DNA of 64,000 bases from NCBI RefSeq assembly GCF_000312425.1, contig NZ_HE997181.1:2394260-2458259 (forward strand). Direction: 5' to 3'. Positions 45,640-53,700 of this stretch are shown here, piece by piece. How positions within the stretch are numbered: the first letter of the stretch is position 1; every line of letters begins with the position of its first letter. The notes beneath the pieces are model-generated. The model was not told where the DNA came from. It ran no database searches and saw nothing but the letters and a program-made list of their open reading frames with translations. A program made the position numbers and the translations under genes. The DNA comes from Reyranella massiliensis 521 (GTDB lineage: Bacteria > Pseudomonadota > Alphaproteobacteria > Reyranellales > Reyranellaceae).

Positions 45640-46680
45640 TCACCCGTCCCGCCGGCGCCGGCCGTAGGAGCCGATGCGCTCGCGGTCCGACACGAAGAGG
45701 CCGAGGATGCCCTTGGGCTGGAACATCACGACGCCCAGCAGAATGAGCCCGAGGATCACCGGCCAGATCGGCTTGATCGCGTCGATGTCGGACAGCACGT
45801 ACGACAGAACCTCGACCGTCACCGCCCCGAACACGGGACCGATCAGCGTGCCCGATCCGCCCAGCAGGCTGTACAGCACCGCCGTCGTCGAAAGGCCCGG
45901 CCCCATGTTGCCGGGACCGATGAAGCCCTGGTGGTAGCTGTAGAGCGCGCCGCCGAGGCCAGCGACCAGACCGGCCAGGGAGAAGACCACCGCCTTGAAG
46001 AGCTGCACGCGATAGCCGAAGAAGGCCAGCCGTTCCTCGTTCTGGCGCATGCCGGCCAGCACCAGCCCAAGCTGGGACCGTTTGAGGAAGCGCGCCCCGA
46101 CATAGATCAGGATCAAGAGCGCCAGGGCGAGGAAGTAGAAGGCCACCCCTTCGACGAATTCGTAAGCGCCGATCTTCAGCAGCTTCACCGAGGACAGGCC
46201 ATTGCCCGCGCCGACATACTGCCAGCCCGACACCAGACGCTCGGCGGCATACGCGCCCGTGAGCGTACCGAGCGCCACGAAGATCGTGGTCGGCGGCTTG
46301 CGGCCCAGCAGCAGGAAGGCCGCGAACAGGGCCGCCAGCAGCAGGCCGACCAGCATGGCGAGCGGCAGCGTCCCCCAGAGTTCGCTGAACTCCAGATCGC
46401 GCCCGACCAGCGCGATGGCATAGCCCGCGACGCCGAAGAAGAGCGCCTGGCCGAAACTCATGATGCCCGAGAGGCCCCAGCACAGGTCGAAGCTGATCGC
46501 GAGCAGCGAGAGGATCAGGACATTGGTCGCAAGGGTGATGAGGTCCGTCCGCTCGCTCAACACCATCGGCACGATCAACGCGACGACCAGCGCACCTCCC
46601 TCGATGTAGGGAAGGACTCGACGGAACGCAGGGGAGCGTGTTCCCCGGCGTTCGGACACACGCTCGGCTACCACGGCCAT
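45640..46680 (-). CDS. ABC transporter permease, UrtC/LivM type
   Basis: A 346-residue inner-membrane permease with about nine hydrophobic segments, one of two permeases of the branched-chain/urea-type importer. The family-specific region SFGQALFFGVAGYAIAL and the late GSGTLIGPVFGAVTVEVL loop are present. It pairs with the LivH/UrtB-like permease at 47929. The gene is 16 bases after the binding-protein stop and seven bases before the first ATPase, so all belong to one transcript. Codon pattern is like its neighbours. Confidence 0.9.
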   Translation of the reverse strand: MAVVAERVSERRGTRSPAFRRVLPYIEGGALVVALIVPMVLSERTDLITLATNVLILSLLAISFDLCWGLSGIMSFGQALFFGVAGYAIALVGRDLEFSELWGTLPLAMLVGLLLAALFAAFLLLGRKPPTTIFVALGTLTGAYAAERLVSGWQYVGAGNGLSSVKLLKIGAYEFVEGVAFYFLALALLILIYVGARFLKRSQLGLVLAGMRQNEERLAFFGYRVQLFKAVVFSLAGLVAGLGGALYSYHQGFIGPGNMGPGLSTTAVLYSLLGGSGTLIGPVFGAVTVEVLSYVLSDIDAIKPIWPVILGLILLGVVMFQPKGILGLFVSDRERIGSYGRRRRDG

Positions 46681-46696
46681 CCGGACGCTTCCCTGG

Positions 46697-47926
46697 TCAG
46701 CATTCCTTGGGATCGACCATCTTGTCGCTTTCGATCACCGCGTAGCGCGTCTTGCCGGCATCGACTTTGCACTGCGCGATGTACATGTTCATCCGGCAGT
46801 GCATCTTGCCGGGTACCATCTCGGCGCCGCCGCCGGGTCCCTGGTCGATCTTGGCCTTGTCCATGGCGGCCGACACCGGATCGCGCGCCAGGTCGCCGTT
46901 CGTTGCCTTGACCGCCGCCTCGTAGAGCTTGATGCCGCGATACATGCCGGTCGAGGCGGAGCCTGCCGTGAACAGATACTTGGTGTCGGGGAAGCGCTTG
47001 GAGTAGTCGGCCTGGAGCTGCTTGCTGAACGGATCGTCGACCGACTGGAAGTAGTCGAGACAGCTATAGAGCCCGTCCATCTCCTGGGCCGGGTGATAGT
47101 TCAGCAGGTTCTCGTCGTAGTAGACGCAGCTCAGGACGCCGCCGTTCTTCTGAAAGCCCGATTCGTAGAGCTGCTTCACGAAGGGCTGCAGGCCCGGCGG
47201 AATGACGGTGTTGAAGACACAGTCGACCTTGCCATCGCGGATCTTGCCGATGGTCGCCGAGTATTCGGCCTGGTCGAGCGGATAGTATTCCTCGAACACG
47301 ACCTCCCCGCCGTTGGCCTCGATGACCTTGCGGGCATACTTGTTCAGGAGCTGCGGCCAGACATAGTTGGCCGACGGCAGGGCAAAGCGCTTCTTGCCGG
47401 CCGTCTTGATCAGATAGGGAATGAGCTTGTCGCACTGCTGCGCCGGCGTCGGCCCCGTGCAGTAGAGCGACTTGGTGCACTCCTGCCCTTCGTAGAGCTG
47501 CGGATAGATGTAGAGCGTGCGGCCGCGATTGACGATCGGGTCCTTGATCGCCTGCCGCATCGCCGAGGTGATGCCGCCCAGCACGACATTGACCTTCCGC
47601 TCCTGGATAAGCTTGCGCACGTTGCCGACGGCGATCTTGGGATCGGACGCCGTGTCTTCGAGGAAAAGCTCGATCGGCCGGCCGGCGACCCCGCCGCTCT
47701 TGTTGATCTGTTCCACCGTGAACTGCGCCACCTGCCAGTTGGCGTTGCCGGACGGCGCGATGGCGCCCGTGATGTCGGTGGCGATGCCCATGCGGATGGG
47801 ATCGGCGGCAAAGGCGCCCTTTGGCGCCAGCATCCAGCCGCCACCCCCGGCGATCCAGCCGGCGGCACCAAGCGCCCCGGCGCCCAAGAGACGTCGACGA
47901 CCCAGAGAATGCACCTTGTCGCTCAT
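46697..47926 (-). CDS. Periplasmic amide/urea-type binding protein with twin-arginine signal
   Basis: A 409-residue substrate-binding protein of the branched-chain amino acid/urea family (periplasmic binding protein type 1). The N-terminus GRRRLLGAGALGAAGW has a twin arginine and hydrophobic core, suggesting Tat export of a folded protein. Mature sequence shows MGIATDITGAIAPSGNANWQVAQF and IYPQLYEGQECTKSLYCTG. Several extra cysteines are present (Cys in EQEC..., LSCVYY, MHCRMNM, AQCKVD and a terminal KEC), unusual for this family and possibly forming disulfides. It gives the importer its specificity; the ligand is probably a small amide (inference). It is encoded between the two permease genes, two bases after the first. 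Confidence 0.88.
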   Translation of the reverse strand: MSDKVHSLGRRRLLGAGALGAAGWIAGGGGWMLAPKGAFAADPIRMGIATDITGAIAPSGNANWQVAQFTVEQINKSGGVAGRPIELFLEDTASDPKIAVGNVRKLIQERKVNVVLGGITSAMRQAIKDPIVNRGRTLYIYPQLYEGQECTKSLYCTGPTPAQQCDKLIPYLIKTAGKKRFALPSANYVWPQLLNKYARKVIEANGGEVVFEEYYPLDQAEYSATIGKIRDGKVDCVFNTVIPPGLQPFVKQLYESGFQKNGGVLSCVYYDENLLNYHPAQEMDGLYSCLDYFQSVDDPFSKQLQADYSKRFPDTKYLFTAGSASTGMYRGIKLYEAAVKATNGDLARDPVSAAMDKAKIDQGPGGGAEMVPGKMHCRMNMYIAQCKVDAGKTRYAVIESDKMVDPKEC

Positions 47927-47928
47927 GT

Positions 47929-48786
47929 TCAGAGCCTCCCCTGCGTAATGAATCCTTGTGGACGGAACTTCACGATTACCAACGCGATGATGAAAACCAG
48001 CGGATCGGCGAGCACCGGCATGACGAGCCAGGGCAGGCCCGCTGCCATGCCGCCGACGACTGCGGCCCCCAGGACAGGCCCTTCGAAAGTTCCGACACCT
48101 CCCAGCATCACCGACAGGAACGCCTGCACCAGGAAGCGCGTGCCGATATCCGCCGAGAGCTGGTAGAGCGGCACGATGAGCGCGCCGGCCAATCCGGCGA
48201 GAGCTGCGCCGAAGGCGAAGGTGAAGGCGTAGAGCCGCGACGTCGAAATCCCGCAGGCTCTCGCAAGGTTGGGATTTTCAAGCGACCCGCGCACCTGCAG
48301 GCCGACCGAAGTGCGCGCCAGAAACAGCCACGTCCCGGCGATGACGCACGCCGTAACGACGACGATGACGGTGCGCCAGATGGAAAAGTCGACGCCGAAG
48401 ACCGTGAAGGCGCCCGGCAGCGGTTCGGAGATCGACTTGTAGTGGCCGCCCAGCAGCCCGCGCACGATCTCGCGAATGACCAGGCCGACCGCGTAGGTTC
48501 CCAGCATCGCGATGATGGGCGAGGCATAGAAGCGCCGGATGACCAGCCGTTCGAGGACGAGGCCGATCAGCGCCAGCACCAGTGGCGCGGCCAGGATGCC
48601 GGCCCAGGCCGACAGGCCGCTGCTTTCGAAGACGTAGACGGTGTAGGCGCCGAGAAGGACGAACTCGCCGTGGGCAAAATTGAAGATGCCCATCATGCTG
48701 GCGATGATTCCAAGCCCCAGCACGATCAGCACCATCACCGACATGAAGGCGAGCAGATCGAACACAAGCTTGATTTCGATACCCAT
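47929..48786 (-). CDS. ABC transporter permease, UrtB/LivH type
   Basis: The ATG at 48786 gives the usual N-terminus (MGIEIKLVFDLLAFMSVMVL) and 285 residues; upstream residues of the open frame are discarded, though the ribosome site is weak. About eight hydrophobic segments are present, with the family motif FNFAHGEFVLLGAY and the cytoplasmic GSLENPNLARACGIS loop that contacts the ATPase. It is the first transporter gene of the minus-strand operon and is preceded by a good promoter at 48856-48884. It ends two bases before the binding-protein start. Confidence 0.9.
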   Translation of the reverse strand: MGIEIKLVFDLLAFMSVMVLIVLGLGIIASMMGIFNFAHGEFVLLGAYTVYVFESSGLSAWAGILAAPLVLALIGLVLERLVIRRFYASPIIAMLGTYAVGLVIREIVRGLLGGHYKSISEPLPGAFTVFGVDFSIWRTVIVVVTACVIAGTWLFLARTSVGLQVRGSLENPNLARACGISTSRLYAFTFAFGAALAGLAGALIVPLYQLSADIGTRFLVQAFLSVMLGGVGTFEGPVLGAAVVGGMAAGLPWLVMPVLADPLVFIIALVIVKFRPQGFITQGRL

Positions 48787-48855
48787 GGTCACCGCATGCG
48801 ATCGCAGCCACTGCGGCCCGACGCGTTGGCTACGCGAGAACCGCACACCCCATGT

Positions 48856-48884
48856 ATTTAAAACAGAAAATTTTCACTTTTCAA
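48856..48884 (-). promoter_or_regulatory. Sigma70-type promoter for the amide importer operon
   Basis: On the minus strand, TTGAAA (48884-48879, 5 of 6) is followed by a 17-base spacer and TTAAAT (48861-48856, 4 of 6). The region is AT-rich against a GC-rich genome. The spacer contains the 10-bp palindrome GAAAATTTTC (48866-48875), related in composition to the operator near the MarR gene, so repression could act here too (inference). The transporter start is at 48786. Confidence 0.55.
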
Positions 48885-48909
48885 ATAGTTTAAGTTCGGC
48901 GCCCAAGCG

Positions 48910-50058
48910 TCAGAACTTTTCGAGCAACTTGAAGTCGAAGCCGTCGGCTTCCGCAAAGTAGATCGGCATCTCGGCGCGCCGGTGACGCAGCCCGACGGGC
49001 CCCCGCCCTCCGCGATAGACCATGTTCGACGCACTGCTGGTCAGGCTGGGCAGGTGCAGCGTCTCGGACTTGCGCGCCAGCGCCTCCAGGAAATAGAGCG
49101 CTTCGTAGTTCGCCTGTGCCACGGCGCCCGGAACCGGCGCAGAGGCTCCGAACGCCTTCTGGTAGGCGGCGAGGAACGCTTCGTTGGATGCGGTTCTCAC
49201 GCTGGCGAAGTAGCCGAAGGCCGCGAACAAGTTCGTCGTGTTGTCGGCGCCGATTCCCAAAAGGACGGTTTCGTCGATGCAGTTTGCCAGCCGCAACACC
49301 TTCTCGCTGAGACCGTATTCGGCGAACAGCCGGTTGAAGAGAATGCCGTCGAGGCCGATGAGCGAGATGAAGACGACATCGGGTTGCAGCGCCCGTATGC
49401 GCTCGACATAGCGATGATGGTCGTCGTTGCCCAGCGGGACGAAATCCTCGCCCACGACCCTGCCTCCGGTCTCGGCGATGTAGCTCTTGACCTCGCGATG
49501 CGAGAGCCAGGGCCAGACATAGTCGCTGCCGATCAGATACCAGCGTCGGGCATGCTTGCGCTCGGCCAGCCAGGCAATCGCCGGGCGCGCCTGTTGCGGC
49601 GGGGTCTCGCCGATGGCGAACAGGCCGGGCGTTCGTTCGCCGCCTTCGTAGATCGAGGGATAGATGTAGGGGAGATGGCCGGCGAATGTCCCGCGCAACG
49701 ACATGCGAACCGCACTGATATGGTTGCCGACGATGACATCGGCGCCATCGAACTCGACGATGTCTTCGGCGTCGCGCGTCACCTTCTCGATCGCCGCGCC
49801 GCTATCGACGACGGTGAGTTCCAGTTCGCGTCCCAGGATCCCGCCGCGCGCATTGATCTGATGGGCGGCGAGAACGGCGCAGTTGAGCGACGACGGCCCC
49901 CAGATACCCGCTGTGCCGGTCATCGTGACGAAGTGCGCGACCCGTAACTTGGATTTGTCCCGCCGGAGCGTTTTCGGCAGGCCGGGAAGCAAGGCGCCGG
50001 CAATGGGCGCGCCTCCACCGGACCCAAGGGCCGAATATGGCGCCTCGAGCATCAGCAC
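48910..50058 (-). CDS. AmiC-like cytoplasmic receptor of the periplasmic binding protein family
   Basis: A 382-residue protein related to urea/amide binding proteins but with no signal peptide: the first 40 residues are Gly/Pro/Leu-rich and not a secretion signal, and the binding core begins with RVAHFVTMTGTAGIWGPSSL. The rest has the type 1 binding-protein pattern (VGNHISAVRMSLRG, YIYPSIYEGGERTPG, WYLIGSDYVWPWLSHRE). It resembles AmiC, the cytosolic amide sensor of Pseudomonas, more than an export-dependent receptor. No AmiR-type antiterminator is nearby. The start is GTG 50058, or ATG 50052. It is first in the minus-strand cluster and divergent from marR. I infer a ligand sensor, though a mis-localised second receptor is possible. 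Confidence 0.78.
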   Translation of the reverse strand: MLMLEAPYSALGSGGGAPIAGALLPGLPKTLRRDKSKLRVAHFVTMTGTAGIWGPSSLNCAVLAAHQINARGGILGRELELTVVDSGAAIEKVTRDAEDIVEFDGADVIVGNHISAVRMSLRGTFAGHLPYIYPSIYEGGERTPGLFAIGETPPQQARPAIAWLAERKHARRWYLIGSDYVWPWLSHREVKSYIAETGGRVVGEDFVPLGNDDHHRYVERIRALQPDVVFISLIGLDGILFNRLFAEYGLSEKVLRLANCIDETVLLGIGADNTTNLFAAFGYFASVRTASNEAFLAAYQKAFGASAPVPGAVAQANYEALYFLEALARKSETLHLPSLTSSASNMVYRGGRGPVGLRHRRAEMPIYFAEADGFDFKLLEKF

Positions 50059-50195
50059 GGGTCCGCAGCCTCGTCGACAAGACTCAAGGGAGATCGCCGC
50101 ATGTCAGCCTCCGTATCCTGCCATCATGAGCCCCCGGCCACGCGTCCGAAACCGTCAACCGCTTCCCCCGCTGCCCGGACAGGCTGCCGCCAAAT

Positions 50196-50215
50196 ATTGT
50201 TGAATTTTCAACAAT
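50196..50215. promoter_or_regulatory. Perfect inverted repeat, probable MarR-family operator
   Basis: ATTGTTGAA (50196-50204) and TTCAACAAT (50207-50215) are exact reverse complements separated by TT, giving a 20-bp operator-like palindrome of the size bound by MarR dimers. It lies in the 226-bp intergenic region between the divergent AmiC-like gene (start 50058) and the MarR gene (start 50285), with TATAAA at 50225-50230 just downstream as a possible -10 box for marR. The rest of this region shows no recognisable RNA gene or repeat. Confidence 0.72.
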
Positions 50216-50284
50216 TGAAGCACATATAAAGGCGCATCGTCGAGCATGCATGTTCCGTGCCTTTGGCAGGTTCCGAGGTCGCCC

Positions 50285-50728
50285 GTGTCAAATTCTTCTT
50301 CCGCCGATTCACCTATCACCGTGCATCTGGCCTATCTGCTTGCTCAAGCGAATCGCGAGATCAACCGCCAGCTCGACGCACGATTGCGCGCCGAGGGCGT
50401 GCCCGTCGAGCAATGGCGCATCCTCAAGGTGCTGTCGGATGGCAACGGACGGTCCATGGGCGATCTGGCCGAAGCGGCCCTGCTCAACCATCCGACGCTC
50501 ACCAAGACCATCGACCGCATGGTCGCCGACTCGCTCGTCTATCGCATTTCCGATCCTGCGGATCGCCGCAAGGTCCTGATCTTCTGTTCGGACCGCGGCA
50601 AGGAGCTGGCGAAGCGCCTGGCGCCGCTGGCCCTCGGCCAGGAAGCGCACATCGCCAAGAACTACGGCGGTAAGGCGACCGCCCAGCTCAAACGACTGCT
50701 CGAAGACTTGATCGAGCGCGCTGGATAA
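50285..50728 (+). CDS. MarR family transcriptional regulator
   Basis: A winged-helix repressor. I chose GTG 50285 because GAGG lies six bases upstream, giving 147 residues; an ATG at 50246 would add 13 residues without a ribosome site. The helix-turn-helix is in MGDLAEAALLNHPTLTKTIDRMVADSLV and the wing in RISDPADRRKVLIFCSDRGKEL, a clear MarR pattern with the conserved DPADRR. The gene diverges from the AmiC-like receptor gene, and a perfect palindrome lies between. I infer that it controls that gene, itself and perhaps the transporter operon in response to an amide or acid product. Confidence 0.9.
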   Translation: MSNSSSADSPITVHLAYLLAQANREINRQLDARLRAEGVPVEQWRILKVLSDGNGRSMGDLAEAALLNHPTLTKTIDRMVADSLVYRISDPADRRKVLIFCSDRGKELAKRLAPLALGQEAHIAKNYGGKATAQLKRLLEDLIERAG

Positions 50729-50732
50729 CGCC

Positions 50733-50754
50733 CTCATGCAATCGATTGCACGAG
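50733..50754. other. Palindrome between convergent marR and autotransporter genes
   Basis: TGCAATCGATTGCA (50737-50750) is a perfect 14-bp palindrome, flanked by CTC and GAG that extend it to 22 bp with one mismatch pair. It lies five bases past the marR stop and 23 bases before the convergent autotransporter stop. It could fold in both transcripts; no T-run follows. Confidence 0.45.
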
Positions 50755-50760
50755 GCGGTT

Positions 50761-50784
50761 CCTGGCAGGGAGTGCCCTACCAGG
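50761..50784. other. Hairpin spanning the autotransporter stop codon
   Basis: CCTGGCAGGG (50761-50770) pairs with CCCTACCAGG (50775-50784) with one mismatch and an AGTG loop. The right arm includes the stop codon of the autotransporter gene (50777-50779). It may help end or stabilise the long transcript; there is no T-tract. Confidence 0.4.
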
Positions 50785-53700
50785 TCATGCGCAGCCCGGC
50801 GGAGATCGCGTGGGTGTCGTCGCGGCCGGTGATCTCGCCGTCGTAGCGGGCGTAGATCGAGGTCGAAGCGCCGATCTGCGTGTTGAGGCCGAGGCCGACC
50901 ACGGCCGCGTCGCGCAGGGGCTGAGCGCCGTAGACGGTGAAGGGCACGGCCGGTGCACCGGCGAAGGCCGCCGTGATGGGCCGCGACGTGTCGGCATATT
51001 CGTGCGCCCAGCCCAGCCGGATCGTCACGCCCAGCGGCCGTTCCATCCCCACCGGGATGTTGGCGCCGAGATCGGCACCGATGATCGTGCGCACCGAGGT
51101 GGTGTTCTGCTGCGCCACGCCGAGGTTCAGCGACTGGGCGCCAGACTCGGTGAAGGGGTTCTGCGACACCGCCACGGTCTGGAAGCGGGCGAAAGGTGTG
51201 ATCGTCGCCTGCGCCGCTTCGAGGAGGCCGATCCGGTAGCCCGCCTCGATCTGGCCCAGGAACTGGTTGGCGCCGGTCTGGCCGCTGGCGATGCGGGTGG
51301 CCAGGCCCGGGATCGCCATCACCCGCTGCATCCGGTTGTCGCTGTAGGCGTAGCCTGCCAGCGCGTCGACATAGAGACCGCCCTGGTTGAACGAGGCGTA
51401 GAGCGCGGCGCTGTAGGTGTCGGCGTTGCCGTTGCCCATGAAGCCGTTCACCCACTGCCGGCCGCTCGAGTAGCCGACGGCAAGGCCCACCAGGAAGCGC
51501 GGGTCGAGGCGATAGTCGACGCCGATGGCGGCGCCGCCGAGATTGTAAGTGAGCGTGCCCGCGTTGGTGTTGCCGCCGACGCTGCCGAAGCCGCCGAGGC
51601 CGCTCATCCAGGCTCCCCACTTGGGCAGGTCCTGGGTGTCGCAGGCGACCGTGCAGGCCTCGGCCAGCGCCACGCGCGTGGTGCCGGCGCCGTTGCCGTT
51701 GCGGGCCTGCCCCACCTGCTGGCCCAGCGTGTTCATGAACACCAGCGAGGCGCCGATGTTCACCGTGCCGAAGCCGGTATAGGGCTGGCCGCTGATCGCA
51801 TCGAGCGCCGCCGGTCCCTGCTGGGTGTCGAGCCCGGCCAGGGCATTCAGCACCGTGTTGAAGTCCCCGGTCGCCGTCGGCGAGGCGATGTCCAGCGCCG
51901 TGCCGACGGCATACTGGTTGCGCGTCTGCGCGCCCGAGGCGAAGGCGCTCGCCGTCTGGAACAGCAGCAGATACACGTTGTTGGCGTCGTAGCTGAGGCT
52001 GGGCGTCAGGAAGGCGAGATTGCTCGTGACACCGCTATAGGTGCCCGTCAGGCCGCCGGTGGCCGTGACGATGGTGTAGGTGGTGTTGCGCTGATAGGTG
52101 CCCGATGCCGCCAGCACCTGCACCGTGGCGCCGCCGCCGATCGCGGCTGTGCCGGTGGCGACGATCTTGTCGTTCTGGCCGCCGCTGTTGACCTCGACCT
52201 GATAGACGCCGCCGGTCTGTACGAAGTTGCCGGTAACGTTCAGCGTGCCGATCGAGTTGCCGGGCGCCAGGACACCGCCGTTGGAGGTGAGCTGCCCGAT
52301 GAGCGTGCCGCTGCCGCCGAGCATGCCGCCCGCCCCGATCGCGACGTTGCCGGTCAGGCTGCCGTTCACCGTCAGGAGGCCAGCCGACACCGTCGCGCCG
52401 CCGCCCACGACATTGTTGCCGGTGAGGATAAGCTGTCCGGCGCCGGTCTTGGTCAGGCTGCCCGTGCCGGAAATCGCACCGGCATAGGTCCCGTTCGTCG
52501 TCTGGTCGAACACGAGGGCGGCGTTGTTCACAATGTTGCCCTGCAGGCTGGCCGAGTTGCCGGTCAGCGTGCCGCCCGACACCACAGTGCCGCCGGCGTA
52601 GCTGTTGGTCCCGGTCAGCGTCAGATTGCCGGCGCCGTTCTTGGTGAACCCGCCCGTGCCCGACATGTTGCCGGCGTAGGTCCCGTCGACGCTCTGGCTG
52701 AACACCACCGCGGCATTGTTCGCGATGTTGCCCTGCAGGCTGGCCGAGTTGCCGGTCAGTGTGCCGCCCGACACCACAGTGCCGCCGCTATAGGTATTGG
52801 CGCCCGTCAGCGTCAGATTGCCGGCACCGCTCTTGGTGAACCCGCCTGTGCCCGACATGTTGCCGGCATAGGTCCCGTCGGTGCTCTGGCTGAACACCAC
52901 CGCGGCGTTGTTCGCGATGTTGCCTTGCAGGCTGGTCGTGTTGCCCGTGAGGGTACCACCCGACACGGTCGTGCCGCCGCCGTAGCTGTTGGCGCCGGTC
53001 AAGGTCAGATTGCCAGTGCCACTCTTGGTGAGCCCGCCCGTGCCGGACATGACGCCGGCATAAGTGCCGTCGGTGCCTTGGCTGAACACCACCGCGGCGT
53101 TGTTCAGGATGTTGCCCTGCAGGCTCGTCGTCGTGCCCGTGAGCGTGCCGCCCGACACGGTCGTGCCGCCTGTGTAGCTGTTGCTTCCCGTCAGGGTGAC
53201 GTTGCCGGAACCACTCTTGGTCAGGCCACCCGTACCGGACATGTTGCCGCCATAGGTGCCGTCCGTGCTCTGGCTGAACACGACGCTGGCATTGTTGACG
53301 ATGTTGCGCTGCAGGCTGCTCGTCGTGCCCTGCAGGATGCCGCCCGATACGGTCGTGCCGCCCCTGTAGGTGTTGACGCCGTCGAGGATGAGCGTCCCCG
53401 CGCCGGTCTTGGTCAACGCGCCCGATCCCGAGATCGCGCCCTGCAGGGTGAGTTGATTGCCGTTGGTGTCGAACGTGCCGCCGGGGGCGCTCAACGTGAT
53501 CGGCCGCGCGATGGTGAAGCTTGCCGTCGCCTGCAGCGTGCCGTTGATCAGAGTCAGCCGCGTACCGGCTGCACCGAAGGCGCTGTCGGAACCGGCCTGC
53601 ACGGTGCCGCCGGTGATGGCCGTGCCGCCGCTGTAGGTGTTGGTGCCTGTCAGGGTCACGGTGCCGGGGCCCATATAGGCGATGTCGCCGCTGCCGCTGA

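Noticed and set aside
52365..53320. Possible CRISPR array because of regular repeats
   Set aside because: The 192-bp period is in frame with one long coding sequence, and there are no short repeats with variable spacers.
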